Assembly (NCBI RefSeq): GCF_018403245.1
Contig: NZ_BOSH01000018.1
Span: forward strand, 50,444 to 114,443
Source of the DNA: Paenibacillus sp. J2TS4
GTDB taxonomy: Bacteria > Bacillota > Bacilli > Paenibacillales > NBRC-103111
Length of the DNA: 64,000 nucleotides
Direction: 5' to 3'
Below, piece after piece: positions 1 through 8,003 of the stretch. The notes beneath the pieces are model-generated. The model saw nothing but the letters and a program-made list of their open reading frames with translations, ran no database searches and had not been told where the DNA came from. Every line of letters starts with the position of its first letter. Within the stretch, counting starts at the first letter, position 1. Both the position numbers and the translations under genes were made by a program.

Positions 1-2
1 TC

Positions 3-278
3 ACCCAAAAGGAATTATGCAAAACACTCTGCATCTCCCCATCCACAAGCAGCAGATTTATCGACAAGCTTCGCAATCAGGGACTGGTGGAACGAAAAAC
101 AGACGGTAAACATACCCAAATCTACACTACAGCGAATGGCGAACAGATGGTTCTGGATATATACCGAGGGCTAAACCAAATTTATATGCGTCATTTGGAA
201 CTGCTGGGAGAGGAGCACGGAAAGCAGTTAATTGAGCTATTAAATTTAGCGAGCCGCAAGATAGAAAGGGTAGAATAG
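3..278 (+). CDS. MarR-family transcriptional regulator, 5' end cut off by window
   Basis: The reading frame is open from the first bases and ends at 278, leaving about 91 residues. The visible part reads as the recognition helix and wing of a winged helix-turn-helix (TQKELCKTLCISPST, then SRFIDKLRNQGLVERKTDG), followed by the C-terminal dimerisation helices. This is the pattern of MarR regulators, which bind palindromes as dimers and usually respond to phenolic or oxidative ligands. A GTG at 87 lies inside the DNA-binding domain and is not the true start. The next gene on the same strand is an SDR oxidoreductase at 487, with a perfect 12-bp palindrome between them, so local control of that gene is plausible but inferred. 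Confidence 0.8.
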   Translation, partial: TQKELCKTLCISPSTSSRFIDKLRNQGLVERKTDGKHTQIYTTANGEQMVLDIYRGLNQIYMRHLELLGEEHGKQLIELLNLASRKIERVE

Positions 279-426
279 AGGATGGGGAAAGCATAAATGA
301 CTTGATTTTTCCTTCTGCCTAATATATTGTAAGCAGTAATCTTTAATGAGAAGGCGGCGTTGAGATCACCCTTAAAGACAGCATCAATTTCACAGTGCGT
401 TACAGTATATTTTTTTACCCATTCAT

Positions 427-438
427 TTGTATATACAA
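427..438. promoter_or_regulatory. Palindrome TTGTATATACAA, candidate MarR operator
   Basis: This is a perfect 12-bp inverted repeat 49 bp before the SDR start codon. It fits the TTG-N6-CAA type often bound by MarR dimers, and a MarR gene sits directly upstream. Binding is inferred only. Confidence 0.4.
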
Positions 439-486
439 GTAAGTGGGACATAATTCCATTTCATTCTCGGGAGGTACACTAAGCTA

Positions 487-1332
487 ATGACTCTGAATGG
501 AAGGTACTGCCTCATTACAGGAGCCAATTCGGGAATCGGCAAGGAGACGGCTTTGGGATTGGCAAAATCCGGGGCGCATGTTGTTATGGCGGCAAGAGAT
601 ACGAAGCGCGGGGAAGAAGCCAAAGCGGATATTATTGAGCGTAGCGGTAACGGGAACGTTGAATTAATCCTTGCAGATATGTCAACGAGCGACGGCATTC
701 GATCTTTGGCAAAGCAATATTTAAACCGGTACGAAAAGCTGCATGTGCTGATCAACAACGCCGGCGGTGTATTTAAGGACTATCGGAAAAATGCGGAAGG
801 AATGGAACTGACCTTTGCCTTGAACTACTATGCCCCATTTCTTCTGACTCATCTTCTGCTTGACACGCTTAAGAAAAGCGCGCCGGCCCGCATCGTCAAT
901 GTGGCCTCGGAAGTGCAAGCCGAAAGCCTGAATATCGAACAATTGGCAGATCCCGTTAAATATAATTCGCTGAAAGTTTACGGAGCTTCCAAATTGGCTG
1001 TCGTTATGTTCACATATACGCTGGCCCGGAAGCTATCAGGCACTTCGGTGACGGTCAATGCGGTGCATCCTGGAGTCATCTACACTCCTCAATCGGCGCG
1101 GATGGCCCCCTCCTTGCTTCGGCCGCTCCTAAAGTTATTTATGTCCAGTCCGGACAAAGGAGCAGAGCCGTCTCTGAGACTGGCTGCGGACCCATCGCTT
1201 GAAGGTGTATCGGGCCATTACTATAAACAAAAGGAGCAAAAGCAAACAGGACCGTTTTCTTATGATCAACAGCAGCAGGAGCAGCTGTATGAGCGGAGTT
1301 TGGAATGGTGCGGACTAAAACCATCGGTATAG
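487..1332 (+). CDS. Short-chain dehydrogenase/reductase (SDR), retinol-dehydrogenase-like
   Basis: This 281-residue protein is a classical-type SDR with a Rossmann fold binding NAD(P). The cofactor motif TGANSGIG is at residues 11-18, the NNAG structural motif at 90-93, the catalytic serine in VNVAS near 141, and the YxxxK pair at Y165/K169. The length is slightly above the 250 typical of classical SDRs and fits the retinol dehydrogenase/WW-oxidoreductase-like group, which extends past the active site. The substrate cannot be read from the sequence. The start ATG has GGGAGG about 12 bases upstream. A remnant of a second SDR follows at once, so this may be one survivor of a tandem pair. The preceding MarR gene and palindrome suggest induction by a small molecule. 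Confidence 0.9.
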   Translation: MTLNGRYCLITGANSGIGKETALGLAKSGAHVVMAARDTKRGEEAKADIIERSGNGNVELILADMSTSDGIRSLAKQYLNRYEKLHVLINNAGGVFKDYRKNAEGMELTFALNYYAPFLLTHLLLDTLKKSAPARIVNVASEVQAESLNIEQLADPVKYNSLKVYGASKLAVVMFTYTLARKLSGTSVTVNAVHPGVIYTPQSARMAPSLLRPLLKLFMSSPDKGAEPSLRLAADPSLEGVSGHYYKQKEQKQTGPFSYDQQQQEQLYERSLEWCGLKPSV

Positions 1333-1372
1333 TCCCTCTAAATTACATAAAAGGGTGTTATTCAGGGGATTA

Positions 1373-1880
1373 TTGACGAATAGAGTTGCTTTAGTTAAGG
1401 GCGCAGGAACCGGATTGGGTCAGGCAACGGCCATTCAAATGGCGGCAGACGGCGCAGAGGTTGTACTCACCGGAAGACGAAAGGAAACACTGCAGGAAAC
1501 AGCACAAATGATTGAGCAGGCTGGTGGCCGTTCCATTGTACTTTCGGCGGATGTGACGAAACCGATAGAGGCAAGCAGGCTTCGTGAGCAATTGGGATCG
1601 TTCAATCGGGACGGATTGATGTTTTTAATAGATAACAAAGGTGATGCCAAGTAATATTAAGTAATGTATGGTATTACCTTTTCGACATGGAAATACTTTT
1701 CAATTTGCAATAGCGCATCTTAGTGACTGACACATTTCTCCCGGTTATGAAGAAAAGCATGGGATGTTGGTGTACTTATTAAATCCGGGCAATCTGAAAA
1801 CCGAATAAGATCCTTATGGCGAAGAAGACCCCGCTGCAGTTGTGGATGGAATTGTGGATTGGCTGCTTTGGCAGAACCCC
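1373..1880 (+). pseudogene. Remnant of a second SDR oxidoreductase
   Basis: A TTG start behind AGGGGATTA opens an SDR N-terminus (NRVALVKGAGTGLGQATA, then TGRRKETLQETA and LSADVTKP), but the match stops near 1600 and the frame closes at 1654. About 130 bp later, around 1770-1875, another frame reads LLNPGNLKTE, a stop, then DPAAVVDGIVDWLL, which looks like the C-terminal substrate loop and last helices of an SDR. The middle, including the active-site Tyr and Lys, is missing. The expected G-x-x-x-G start also reads VKGAG, where VTGAG is usual. I infer an internal deletion followed by decay. Confidence 0.65.
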
Positions 1881-1886
1881 TTAATC

Positions 1887-2036
1887 CTAATTTTCTTTAT
1901 CCCTATATACAGCATATTTAATTAGATACCCTAATCCAAGTCCAACTAATACTCCGGGGAGGGCTTGACCAAGCATAAGTCCAATCCCTGCTCCTATAAT
2001 GACACATGCATAGATGATGATATCGCCTTGTTTCAT
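1887..2036 (-). CDS. Small glycine-rich membrane protein (49 aa)
   Basis: The ATG lies 6-8 bases after AAGGGGAT on the minus strand. The product starts MKQGDIIIYACVIIGAGIG and continues with a second hydrophobic Gly-rich stretch (GVLVGLGLGYLIKY), then a short charged tail (RDKEN). It could form one long or two short membrane helices with glycine packing motifs. I recognise no family. It faces the SDR remnant, which ends just before it. The proper ribosome binding site and unbroken hydrophobic pattern favour a real gene over chance. Confidence 0.55.
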   Translation of the reverse strand: MKQGDIIIYACVIIGAGIGLMLGQALPGVLVGLGLGYLIKYAVYRDKEN

Positions 2037-2228
2037 TTCTATATCCCCTTGTATAAATTTCTCCTCCTCATTAGCGAATTTAATCGAGGAGCTTCTTCTT
2101 CGGCTCCATTATACAAAATAACGCAACGTCACTTTCAAATGTTTTGTTAATCCTATGTACTAAAATCAAGAAAATCACGATGCAGGGCAAATTTGTAGTA
2201 CGCATAATTATACCGGGGAGGCTAAGAA

Positions 2229-2282
2229 ATGGGCAGGAAAATATATAAGAACGGAGTAGTTGGGTTGCACTACCAAAAATAA
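2229..2282 (+). other. Very short ORF (17 aa) with a strong RBS
   Basis: GGGGAGG lies 7 bases before an ATG, and the frame reads MGRKIYKNGVVGLHYQK before a stop. It is either a tiny peptide gene or the 5' stub of a deleted gene. No function can be assigned. Confidence 0.25.
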
Positions 2283-2308
2283 TGGCTATGACCGCCTAAG
2301 AGTCCGTT

Positions 2309-2710
2309 TTACCATTCTCTCCATTCCAACGTGATATCGTGACCTTCCTCAATCTCTAACCCGGCCAGCCTTGCCGCCTTGTCAATAAATTCGGCCAATT
2401 CTTCACGTTCACTCGTTTCAATAAAATAGTCATGCTCATCATTCACATCATTGAGGGCAAGGATAGTTTCTTCCACAGCCTTCATGATTTTCTCAGGGGT
2501 TTTACTCTCCTGCAGCGATAATAATCGGTTCAAGTAATCGTCCAGAACTTTATCACAGCTTAATAAACTCTCTTCCGTATAGAAGTCTTCTTCCTCCTCA
2601 ATCATTCTCTCACGCCATAATTTTGTCGGTTTTTCATTAAATAAATCATGAAGTTCCATGCGAATATCCCTCATTTCGTTGATAATAACCTCTTCTCTAC
2701 GACTTATCAT
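2309..2710 (-). CDS. Hypothetical acidic protein (133 aa)
   Basis: The protein is soluble, acidic and probably mostly helical, with clusters such as MIEEEEDFYTEESLL and no signal peptide or membrane helix. I do not recognise the family. A feature worth noting is that 55 bp of its coding region (2526-2580) recur with three mismatches at 3936-3990, outside any gene, so a second copy once existed nearby. A strong hairpin at 2761-2787 separates it from the VOC gene upstream on the same strand, so it is probably transcribed from its own promoter just before 2710. Confidence 0.7.
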   Translation of the reverse strand: MISRREEVIINEMRDIRMELHDLFNEKPTKLWRERMIEEEEDFYTEESLLSCDKVLDDYLNRLLSLQESKTPEKIMKAVEETILALNDVNDEHDYFIETSEREELAEFIDKAARLAGLEIEEGHDITLEWREW

Positions 2711-2760
2711 ATCATATTTGGAAAATGGTGGACATAACTTCCGACTCTATCTAATAAAAG

Positions 2761-2787
2761 ACCTCTAAAACCAACGGTTTTAGAGGT
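2761..2787 (-). terminator. Hairpin terminator between two minus-strand genes
   Basis: A perfect 12-bp stem (ACCTCTAAAACC / GGTTTTAGAGGT) with a 3-base loop lies downstream of the VOC gene. On the minus strand it is followed by CTTTTATTAG, a weak T-rich tail. Confidence 0.7.
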
Positions 2788-2871
2788 TCTTAATCGATTT
2801 ATAACCTTTACGAAAGTGGCTCAAGTTATAATACAACGGCCTCTCCCAGACCCAATGGACAGAAAAATACG

Positions 2872-3369
2872 TTATCCCTCATAGGCTTGCTGTAACGTTT
2901 TGATGTCGATTTTTGCCCTCGTTTGGAGCAATGCCTTCATCACTCTTTCAGATTTATCCGGATCGGGGTCGCATATCATCTCATTTAAATCGCTTGGGAT
3001 AATTTGCCACGACACGCCGAACTTGTCTTTCAACCAACCGCACACCTGAGCCTTCTCGTCCCCGCCCTCGGAGAGCCTATCCCAGTAATAGTCCAGCTCA
3101 TCTTGATTCTCACAATGGACGATAAATGATATGGCCTCTGTGAACTTAAAGTGCGGACCGCCATTTAACGCGACAAACTGTTGTCCTTCCAGTTGAAATT
3201 CAACGGTCATTACGGTTCCCTCAGGTATTCCGCCGGGATTTTCTTTTCCATAGCGAGTGATTCTGCCAATTTGAGAATTTTGAAATATGGAGGTGTAATA
3301 CTCAGCCGCCTCTTCCGCTTGCGAATCGAACCATAAATTCGGTACTATTTTTTGAATTTTGTTGTCCAT
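2872..3369 (-). CDS. VOC-superfamily PhnB-like protein
   Basis: This 165-residue protein has the pattern of the PhnB/3-demethylubiquinone-9 3-methyltransferase-like branch of the vicinal oxygen chelate fold: KIVPNLWFDSQAEEAAEYYTSIF near the start, LNGGPHFKFTEAISFIV in the middle, and CGWLKDKFGVSWQIIPSDL near the end. These proteins are usually small dimers of paired beta-alpha-beta-beta-beta units. The name methyltransferase is historical, and most members have no proven activity. I chose the ATG at 3369 because GGGAGGAAAAAGG lies just before it; an upstream start would add 13 residues without an RBS. Nothing nearby tells its substrate. Confidence 0.85.
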   Translation of the reverse strand: MDNKIQKIVPNLWFDSQAEEAAEYYTSIFQNSQIGRITRYGKENPGGIPEGTVMTVEFQLEGQQFVALNGGPHFKFTEAISFIVHCENQDELDYYWDRLSEGGDEKAQVCGWLKDKFGVSWQIIPSDLNEMICDPDPDKSERVMKALLQTRAKIDIKTLQQAYEG

Positions 3370-3414
3370 CCTTTTTCCTCCCTTATCTTCAAATAGTATT
3401 ACACTCATTTTAGT

Positions 3415-3595
3415 TTATTTAGCGGTTTGTGATTTCTTTTCGATTGCTCTGTTATTGCAATCGACTTTCATGATATTGTTCCGCAATAAATAAACCACCT
3501 CTTCGCCGCAACGGATAAGTTCTTGAACTACACCGAGGGTGGGATTGATATGTCCTTCGGAACTCCGTAATCAGCAAAACACGTGCCATAGTCAT
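3415..3595 (-). pseudogene. 5' fragment of a macrolide-type (MGT) glycosyltransferase
   Basis: After a GAAAGGTG ribosome binding site the frame opens MTMARVLLITE, shifts frame, then reads GHINPTLGVVQELIRCGEEVVYLL. That is the N-terminal donor-fold signature of MGT/UGT glycosyltransferases (GHxNPxL...L...G..V.Y). Only about 45 of roughly 400 residues remain, and one or more indels break them. It is plainly dead. Confidence 0.65.
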
Positions 3596-3608
3596 CACCT
3601 TTCCAGTA

Positions 3609-3780
3609 TTACCGCTCCGTTTGAATCGGAATTTCTTTATCAAAAAATACGATAGATACGATTTCCTTATCATTGATAACATCTTCAAAAGTTTTGATCA
3701 TAAGGATTTGGTCACTTATGTTGTTCCCCAAATAGTTCGGCCAATTCTTTATCCGTACGCAATAAAGAATTGTTCTCCAT
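3609..3780 (-). pseudogene. Frameshifted small gene upstream of the glycosyltransferase fragment
   Basis: AGGAGG lies 7 bases before an ATG that reads MENNSLLRTDKELAELFGEQHK and stops at 3712. A +1 shift continues as SDQILMIKTFEDVINDKEIV and then SIVFFDKEIPIQTER with a stop at 3609. Joined, this is a protein of about 57 residues preceding the glycosyltransferase start, as in an operon. I know no family for it. The bridging shift is my inference. Confidence 0.45.
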
Positions 3781-3935
3781 CTTTTCGCCTCCTACATACA
3801 ACACGATTGCCGACTCGAAAATATCCCATTGCCCGGTATTATTTGTCTACATACCATTTTCAGTCCCTGCTCCAGTCAGAATTTCATGATAATAAAAGCT
3901 TTCAATCCCACTTTTTAGAGTGGTTTTGGAGGCCT

Positions 3936-3990
3936 CGGTTTAAGTAATCGTCCAGAACTTTATCACAGCTTAATAAGCTCTCTTTCGTAT
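3936..3990 (-). repeat. 55-bp duplicate of coding sequence at 2526-2580
   Basis: Bases 3936-3990 match 2526-2580, inside the hypothetical gene at 2309-2710, with three mismatches (C/T, A/G, C/T) and no gap. Flanks differ. It ends 18 bp before the -35 element of the pentapeptide gene. It looks like the surviving scrap of a paralogue, or a break-repair insertion. Confidence 0.75.
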
Positions 3991-4008
3991 AAAACAGCGG
4001 AGGAACGA

Positions 4009-4037
4009 TTGCACGTTCCATCTTGTTCACCTATACT
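4009..4037 (+). promoter_or_regulatory. Sigma-A-type promoter of the pentapeptide gene
   Basis: TTGCAC (4009-4014), a 17-base spacer and TATACT (4032-4037) lie 41 bp before the chosen start. Each hexamer differs from consensus by one or two bases. This promoter overlaps any earlier in-frame start, which settles the start at 4078. Confidence 0.7.
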
Positions 4038-4077
4038 AGGAACAAACGTTCTTTTTTTGAAGGAGGAGACAACTCCA

Positions 4078-4734
4078 ATGAGCAGCGGGAAAAAAGCGAT
4101 GAAAATCGAACAGCCGATTATTCCGAATGAACTATCTGAACTGACGCCAGATGATATCCGATCTAATGATTTTGTGGAGATGGGAATCATGCAAAACTGC
4201 GTAATGGAGCAGTTGACGGATCACAAAGTGACCTTCGATAAAATCATCTTCAAACAAGTCACCTTTACAGAATGCGCCTTGACAGGCGTGGAACTGACCG
4301 ATGTCATCTTTGAAAAATGCGATCTGTCCAATGTCGATTTCAGCGAAGCCATTATTCATCGAACCGTATTTAAAGAATGCAAATTGATCGGAATCCATTT
4401 ATCCGGTTCGACGTTGCGGAATGTCCTCTTTGATCAATGTATAGCCGATTACGCCTCATTCCGATTTTGCAATACCAAGCAAGTGATCATTCAGGATAGT
4501 TCTTTATGTCATGCCGATCTTAGCTTCTCTAAATTGCATAAAATTGAATTCTATCGTTCCAACCTGGATCAGGCTCAATTGTCGGGTACCAAGCTGAACG
4601 GAATCGACTTAAGCGATTGTCAATTCGATGGGCTAGGCGTGGGAGTAGAAGATTTGCAAGGCTGTATCATTACCCGTGAACAAGCCTACCTGTTTGCATC
4701 CCTGTTTGGGCTCATTGTAAAGGAGGATTCTTAA
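4078..4734 (+). CDS. Qnr-like pentapeptide-repeat protein
   Basis: This 218-residue protein consists mostly of tandem five-residue repeats with a central Phe or Leu (KVTFDKIIFKQVTF, CDLSNVDF, CHADLSFSKL, NLDQAQLSGTKL), which fold into a right-handed quadrilateral beta-helix. The ending, DLQGCIITREQAYLFASLFG, is the C-terminal helix typical of Qnr-type proteins, which dimerise, mimic DNA and protect gyrase and topoisomerase IV from quinolones. The Cys/Phe-rich coils and length fit chromosomal Qnr homologues of Gram-positive bacteria. The start follows AAGGAGGAG and lies downstream of a good promoter; an earlier in-frame TTG falls inside the promoter. Quinolone protection is plausible from the family but not shown. 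Confidence 0.85.
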   Translation: MSSGKKAMKIEQPIIPNELSELTPDDIRSNDFVEMGIMQNCVMEQLTDHKVTFDKIIFKQVTFTECALTGVELTDVIFEKCDLSNVDFSEAIIHRTVFKECKLIGIHLSGSTLRNVLFDQCIADYASFRFCNTKQVIIQDSSLCHADLSFSKLHKIEFYRSNLDQAQLSGTKLNGIDLSDCQFDGLGVGVEDLQGCIITREQAYLFASLFGLIVKEDS

Positions 4735-4771
4735 GCGCCGCAGATAGATTCTCTATATTTCTCGTATGGCC

Positions 4772-4816
4772 GGGGTTGTCCCTGTGTAAGGCGATGCCGT
4801 AGGAGCAGGGTACCCC
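4772..4816 (+). promoter_or_regulatory. Structured leader element, unassigned
   Basis: GGGGT and CCCTG on the left pair with CAGGG and ACCCC on the right around a 3-by-1 internal loop, and the apical loop contains a further GGC/GCC mini-hairpin. It sits between the pentapeptide stop and the TTG-started gene at 4884. It has no T-run, so it is not a simple terminator. I could not match it to a known riboswitch class. Confidence 0.4.
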
Positions 4817-4883
4817 AGGTAATAATAATCAGTTCGAATCATATTCTTATTAAAGAAAACGGCAAAAAGGAGGGTAAAGTTAA

Positions 4884-6308
4884 TTGATAAAAGTTAAAGT
4901 TAGTTTACGGCCTATTGTTAGTAAGCTAAACTTACCCACTGTTTTGAAAACAACTATTCTTCCGGGTGACTCCATAGAAAGATTATTTATTGCAACCCAG
5001 GTAGGAGAGATCTTTTACATAGGAAACGGAGGTATAGGAACTTTTTTAGATATTCGCCCACGAATCATAAAACTAGGTGTTTCTAGTGGCGGATATGATG
5101 AACGGGGATTGCTGGGGCTAGCATTTCATCCCGAATTTTATTATAATCGTCTGTTTTATCTCCATTATTCCGTAGCTGGAACCCAAGGTCCAGGTGCTCT
5201 TCCAGGTGGTTTTGAATCTTTTAAGCCTAACCCGTGTGATCCCGGAACCTTAACCCTAAGGTGGACAAATAGAGAAACTCGATATGATCATATTGATACA
5301 GTAGAAGAATGGATTCTGCAATCGAATGGCCAACCTCAAAAACGGCGGACATTACTTAATATAAGAAGACCATTTTTAAACCATAATGGTGTCAATAGCT
5401 TAAACTTTTCACCTGAAACAGGAAAACTTGTTTTGACAACCGGTGATGGCGGATCAGGCTATGATCCATTTAATTTAAGCCAAGATGATATGGAAATAGC
5501 AGGTAAAATCATCGAAATTGATGTCGTTAAAAATTCATTTATCGATAATCCACCCATAGTTACACGTTTTAATGAGCTGCCCGTACCTATTCAGGAAACG
5601 CTTACGGTAATAGCCAAAGGAGTTCGCAATATACCAGGCATTTCATTTCAAAGGTTTTATAATCGGTATATCAAATACGTAGGAAATGTCGGACAGGATC
5701 TCGTAGAGTCGATTTTTTCATTCCTACATTATAAACCAATACCGGTTCCTCAGCTTATTCAAGCTTATTTAATGAATTCAGAACCTGACCAAGAAGGATT
5801 TATTAACTTTGGCTGGCGAGGGTGGGAAGGTGCTTTTCCTACTTCGACAACAACAGGCTGCTCTGCAAATCCCGCTTTGAATCAGAAAACAATTGCTTAT
5901 TACGATGAAGCAGTAAAAACTTCAGTGCGGCGTCTTCAGCCTCTAACGAGTTATTTTCATGAAGATCCCCGAACGGATAAGTTTAGAGCAACTGCACTTA
6001 CAGGAGTCCAGCCCTATATGGGAAATGAAATCCCCGGTTTATCGGGAAACGTTGTGTTTACCGATCTAGCTCGGGCTAAAGAATCTCAACTTCCGGTTAA
6101 AGGGGCTTTAGCTTTTACCAGGGTAAGAACAGATTGTAAACTAAACGATTTTAGTGTGATTGAAACCGATTATAATTTTGGGTCTCAATCAGCTTATTAT
6201 GTTAGTTTGGGAACGAATCTGAATCAAACCAGACTATATTTAGGGGTTTATGGCTCTATGAAAGTGGTTGATTCTAACCAAGGTACTGTTTTTGAAATTG
6301 TTCCATGA
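4884..6308 (+). CDS. Glucose/sorbosone dehydrogenase-like beta-propeller protein
   Basis: This 474-residue protein follows the soluble PQQ glucose/sorbosone dehydrogenase pattern: GLLGLAFHPEFYYNRLFYLHYS near residue 72, NHNGVNSLNFSPETGKLVLT then TGDGGSGYDP in the middle (the NHNG histidine matches the usual catalytic base), a GKIIEIDV strand, VIAKGVRNIPG, and FGWRGWEG. There is no signal peptide, unlike periplasmic relatives. The TTG start has AAGGAGGG ten bases before it. To the eye it is more AT-rich than its neighbours, hinting at separate ancestry. The ECF transporter genes begin 16 bp after its stop, so it may be co-transcribed with them. PQQ use and substrate are unproven. Confidence 0.75.
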   Translation: MIKVKVSLRPIVSKLNLPTVLKTTILPGDSIERLFIATQVGEIFYIGNGGIGTFLDIRPRIIKLGVSSGGYDERGLLGLAFHPEFYYNRLFYLHYSVAGTQGPGALPGGFESFKPNPCDPGTLTLRWTNRETRYDHIDTVEEWILQSNGQPQKRRTLLNIRRPFLNHNGVNSLNFSPETGKLVLTTGDGGSGYDPFNLSQDDMEIAGKIIEIDVVKNSFIDNPPIVTRFNELPVPIQETLTVIAKGVRNIPGISFQRFYNRYIKYVGNVGQDLVESIFSFLHYKPIPVPQLIQAYLMNSEPDQEGFINFGWRGWEGAFPTSTTTGCSANPALNQKTIAYYDEAVKTSVRRLQPLTSYFHEDPRTDKFRATALTGVQPYMGNEIPGLSGNVVFTDLARAKESQLPVKGALAFTRVRTDCKLNDFSVIETDYNFGSQSAYYVSLGTNLNQTRLYLGVYGSMKVVDSNQGTVFEIVP

Positions 6309-6324
6309 ATAGCCGGAGGGAATG

Positions 6325-7131
6325 ATGGAAAACGTTATTTCGTTAAAAAACGTATGGTTGCGGTACGATTCGCACCGGGATTGGACACTTCGGGAAATCA
6401 ATTTAACCATTTATGAAGGAGAATGGATTACGATCGTGGGTGGAAACGGTTCCGGAAAATCAACGTTGGTTCGATTGATTAACGGCCTCCTCCAACCTAC
6501 ATTGGGAGAAGTCACCGTTTGCGGAAAGATAACATGCGACCCTCAGCATTTGAGGAATATTCGCCAAATTGTTGGGATGGTATTTCAAAACGCGGAGAAT
6601 CAAATTGTTGGTATGACCGTCCAGGAAGATACAGCGTTTGGTTTGTATAATATCGGCATTTCCCCGGAACAAGCAGATTCCCGGTGCCGCTCTGTCTTGC
6701 AAATGCTTGAGCTCTATGAAAGGAAAGATCATCCCCCCCACTTTCTATCCGGCGGGGAAAAACAAAAGTTGGCGATTGCCGGAGTTCTGGCAATGGAGCC
6801 CAAAGTGATCATTTTTGACGAGTCTACTTCCATGCTCGATCCCAAAAGTGCCCAACAAATCTATGAGATCATTTCCGAACTACATCGTAACCGATTCACA
6901 ATTGTCCAGGTGACCAATGATGTCGAGGAGATTTTTACTGCTAATCGTCTTGTCGTGATGCAGAAAGGCACGATTCGGTATGATGGAACGCCCAAAGAAG
7001 CGGCGGGCCATTCGGCCGTTTTTACAGACTCTGGAATTCTCCCTCCGTTTTCGGTTCGAATGCGTGACATTGCCGCGCAAAAAGGGCTGCATTTGTCAAC
7101 TACAAGTGAACTTGGATTGGCGGATCAATGA
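6325..7131 (+). CDS. ecfA1: Energy-coupling factor transporter ATPase EcfA1
   Basis: This 268-residue ABC ATPase has Walker A GGNGSGKST at residues 39-47, the Q-loop in GMVFQNAENQIVGMTV, the signature LSGGEKQKLAIAG and Walker B VIIFDES followed by the D-loop SMLD. Glu is conserved, but the usual EAT/EPT reads EST. The QNAENQIV segment is typical of EcfA subunits. It pairs with EcfA2 to power vitamin or metal uptake through EcfT and a substrate-binding S component. Two adjacent ATGs are possible; I prefer the second, which is 5-6 bases from GGAGG. Its stop overlaps the EcfA2 start by ATGA. Confidence 0.92.
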   Translation: MENVISLKNVWLRYDSHRDWTLREINLTIYEGEWITIVGGNGSGKSTLVRLINGLLQPTLGEVTVCGKITCDPQHLRNIRQIVGMVFQNAENQIVGMTVQEDTAFGLYNIGISPEQADSRCRSVLQMLELYERKDHPPHFLSGGEKQKLAIAGVLAMEPKVIIFDESTSMLDPKSAQQIYEIISELHRNRFTIVQVTNDVEEIFTANRLVVMQKGTIRYDGTPKEAAGHSAVFTDSGILPPFSVRMRDIAAQKGLHLSTTSELGLADQ

Positions 7132-8003
7132 AGGAAATTGTTCTAAAGAACGTAAATTGTTCGCTAGCCGCCAGAACCCCTTATTCTAAGAAAGTCATTG
7201 ACTATCTCTCACTGCATGTTCCTGCAGGGCAGTTCGTGGCGATGATGGGACCGACCGGGAGCGGAAAAACCACATTGGGGCAGATGATTGGAGGCCTGAT
7301 CCTCCCCCATTCAGGGGTAATACGGGTCGGACCTTACCGACTCAATAAAAAAGCCGACCGCCGCCGCCTTTGGAAAGCAATCGGTTTTCTCTTCCAATTC
7401 CCTGAGCACCAAATACTTGAGGATACGGTTTTCAACCATATCGGTGCCGGACTGAATCATTTGGGCATGAGTCGGGAATGGGTTTCTGAACGGGTGAAAC
7501 AGACCATGGAAGCCGTCGGATTATGCTATGCGCAATTCAAAGACCTATCACCGTTTCAACTCAGCGGTGGTGAATTGCGACGGGTTGCACTGGCAGGCGT
7601 ATTGGTTACGGAACCAGAGATTCTCATACTGGACGAACCGACAGCGGGCCTCGACGGCTATGAACGAAGCAGAATCTTATCGTTTATAAAGCGAATTCAT
7701 GATGAGAAAAAAATGACTGTTCTCTACATTACTCATCGGCTCGAAGAAGCCCTTGAGTACTCGGACCGGATTCTCGTGTTAGACCATGGCCGATTGTACG
7801 CGGATTTCCACCCTTGTGAAATTCGGGCTCACTGGTGGCGGCTGGAACAAATCGGTTTTGCAAAAACACCCCTGCTCCGTTTTATAGATTTACTCGAAAA
7901 GCGGCTCGCCGGAAAATTGCCTGAAAGTTTATATAAAGAAGAGCAACTGATGTCATTCATCAATAATCTCTCTGGGGAGGACTTACGACGTGCAATGGTT
8001 TAG
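7128..8003 (+). CDS. ecfA2: Energy-coupling factor transporter ATPase EcfA2
   Basis: This 291-residue ABC ATPase has Walker A GPTGSGKT at 41-48, the EcfA2-type Q-loop GFLFQFPEHQILEDTV, signature QLSGGELRRVALAG and Walker B ILILDEPT with the switch histidine in YITHR. FQFPEHQ is characteristic of the second ECF ATPase. The C-terminal extension after residue 230 is usual for EcfA subunits. It overlaps both neighbours (4 bp with ecfA1, 14 bp with ecfT), so the four genes are translationally coupled. Confidence 0.92.
   Translation: MKEIVLKNVNCSLAARTPYSKKVIDYLSLHVPAGQFVAMMGPTGSGKTTLGQMIGGLILPHSGVIRVGPYRLNKKADRRRLWKAIGFLFQFPEHQILEDTVFNHIGAGLNHLGMSREWVSERVKQTMEAVGLCYAQFKDLSPFQLSGGELRRVALAGVLVTEPEILILDEPTAGLDGYERSRILSFIKRIHDEKKMTVLYITHRLEEALEYSDRILVLDHGRLYADFHPCEIRAHWWRLEQIGFAKTPLLRFIDLLEKRLAGKLPESLYKEEQLMSFINNLSGEDLRRAMV

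Noticed and set aside
191..451. 86-codon minus-strand ORF upstream of the SDR gene
   Set aside because: It overlaps the end of the MarR gene and the MarR-like palindrome; no RBS at the start and no recognisable motif.
4772..4816. Known riboswitch upstream of the ECF operon
   Set aside because: The hairpin does not match the thiamine, riboflavin, cobalamin, preQ1, THF or other class consensus features I know, so I list it only as an unassigned structure.
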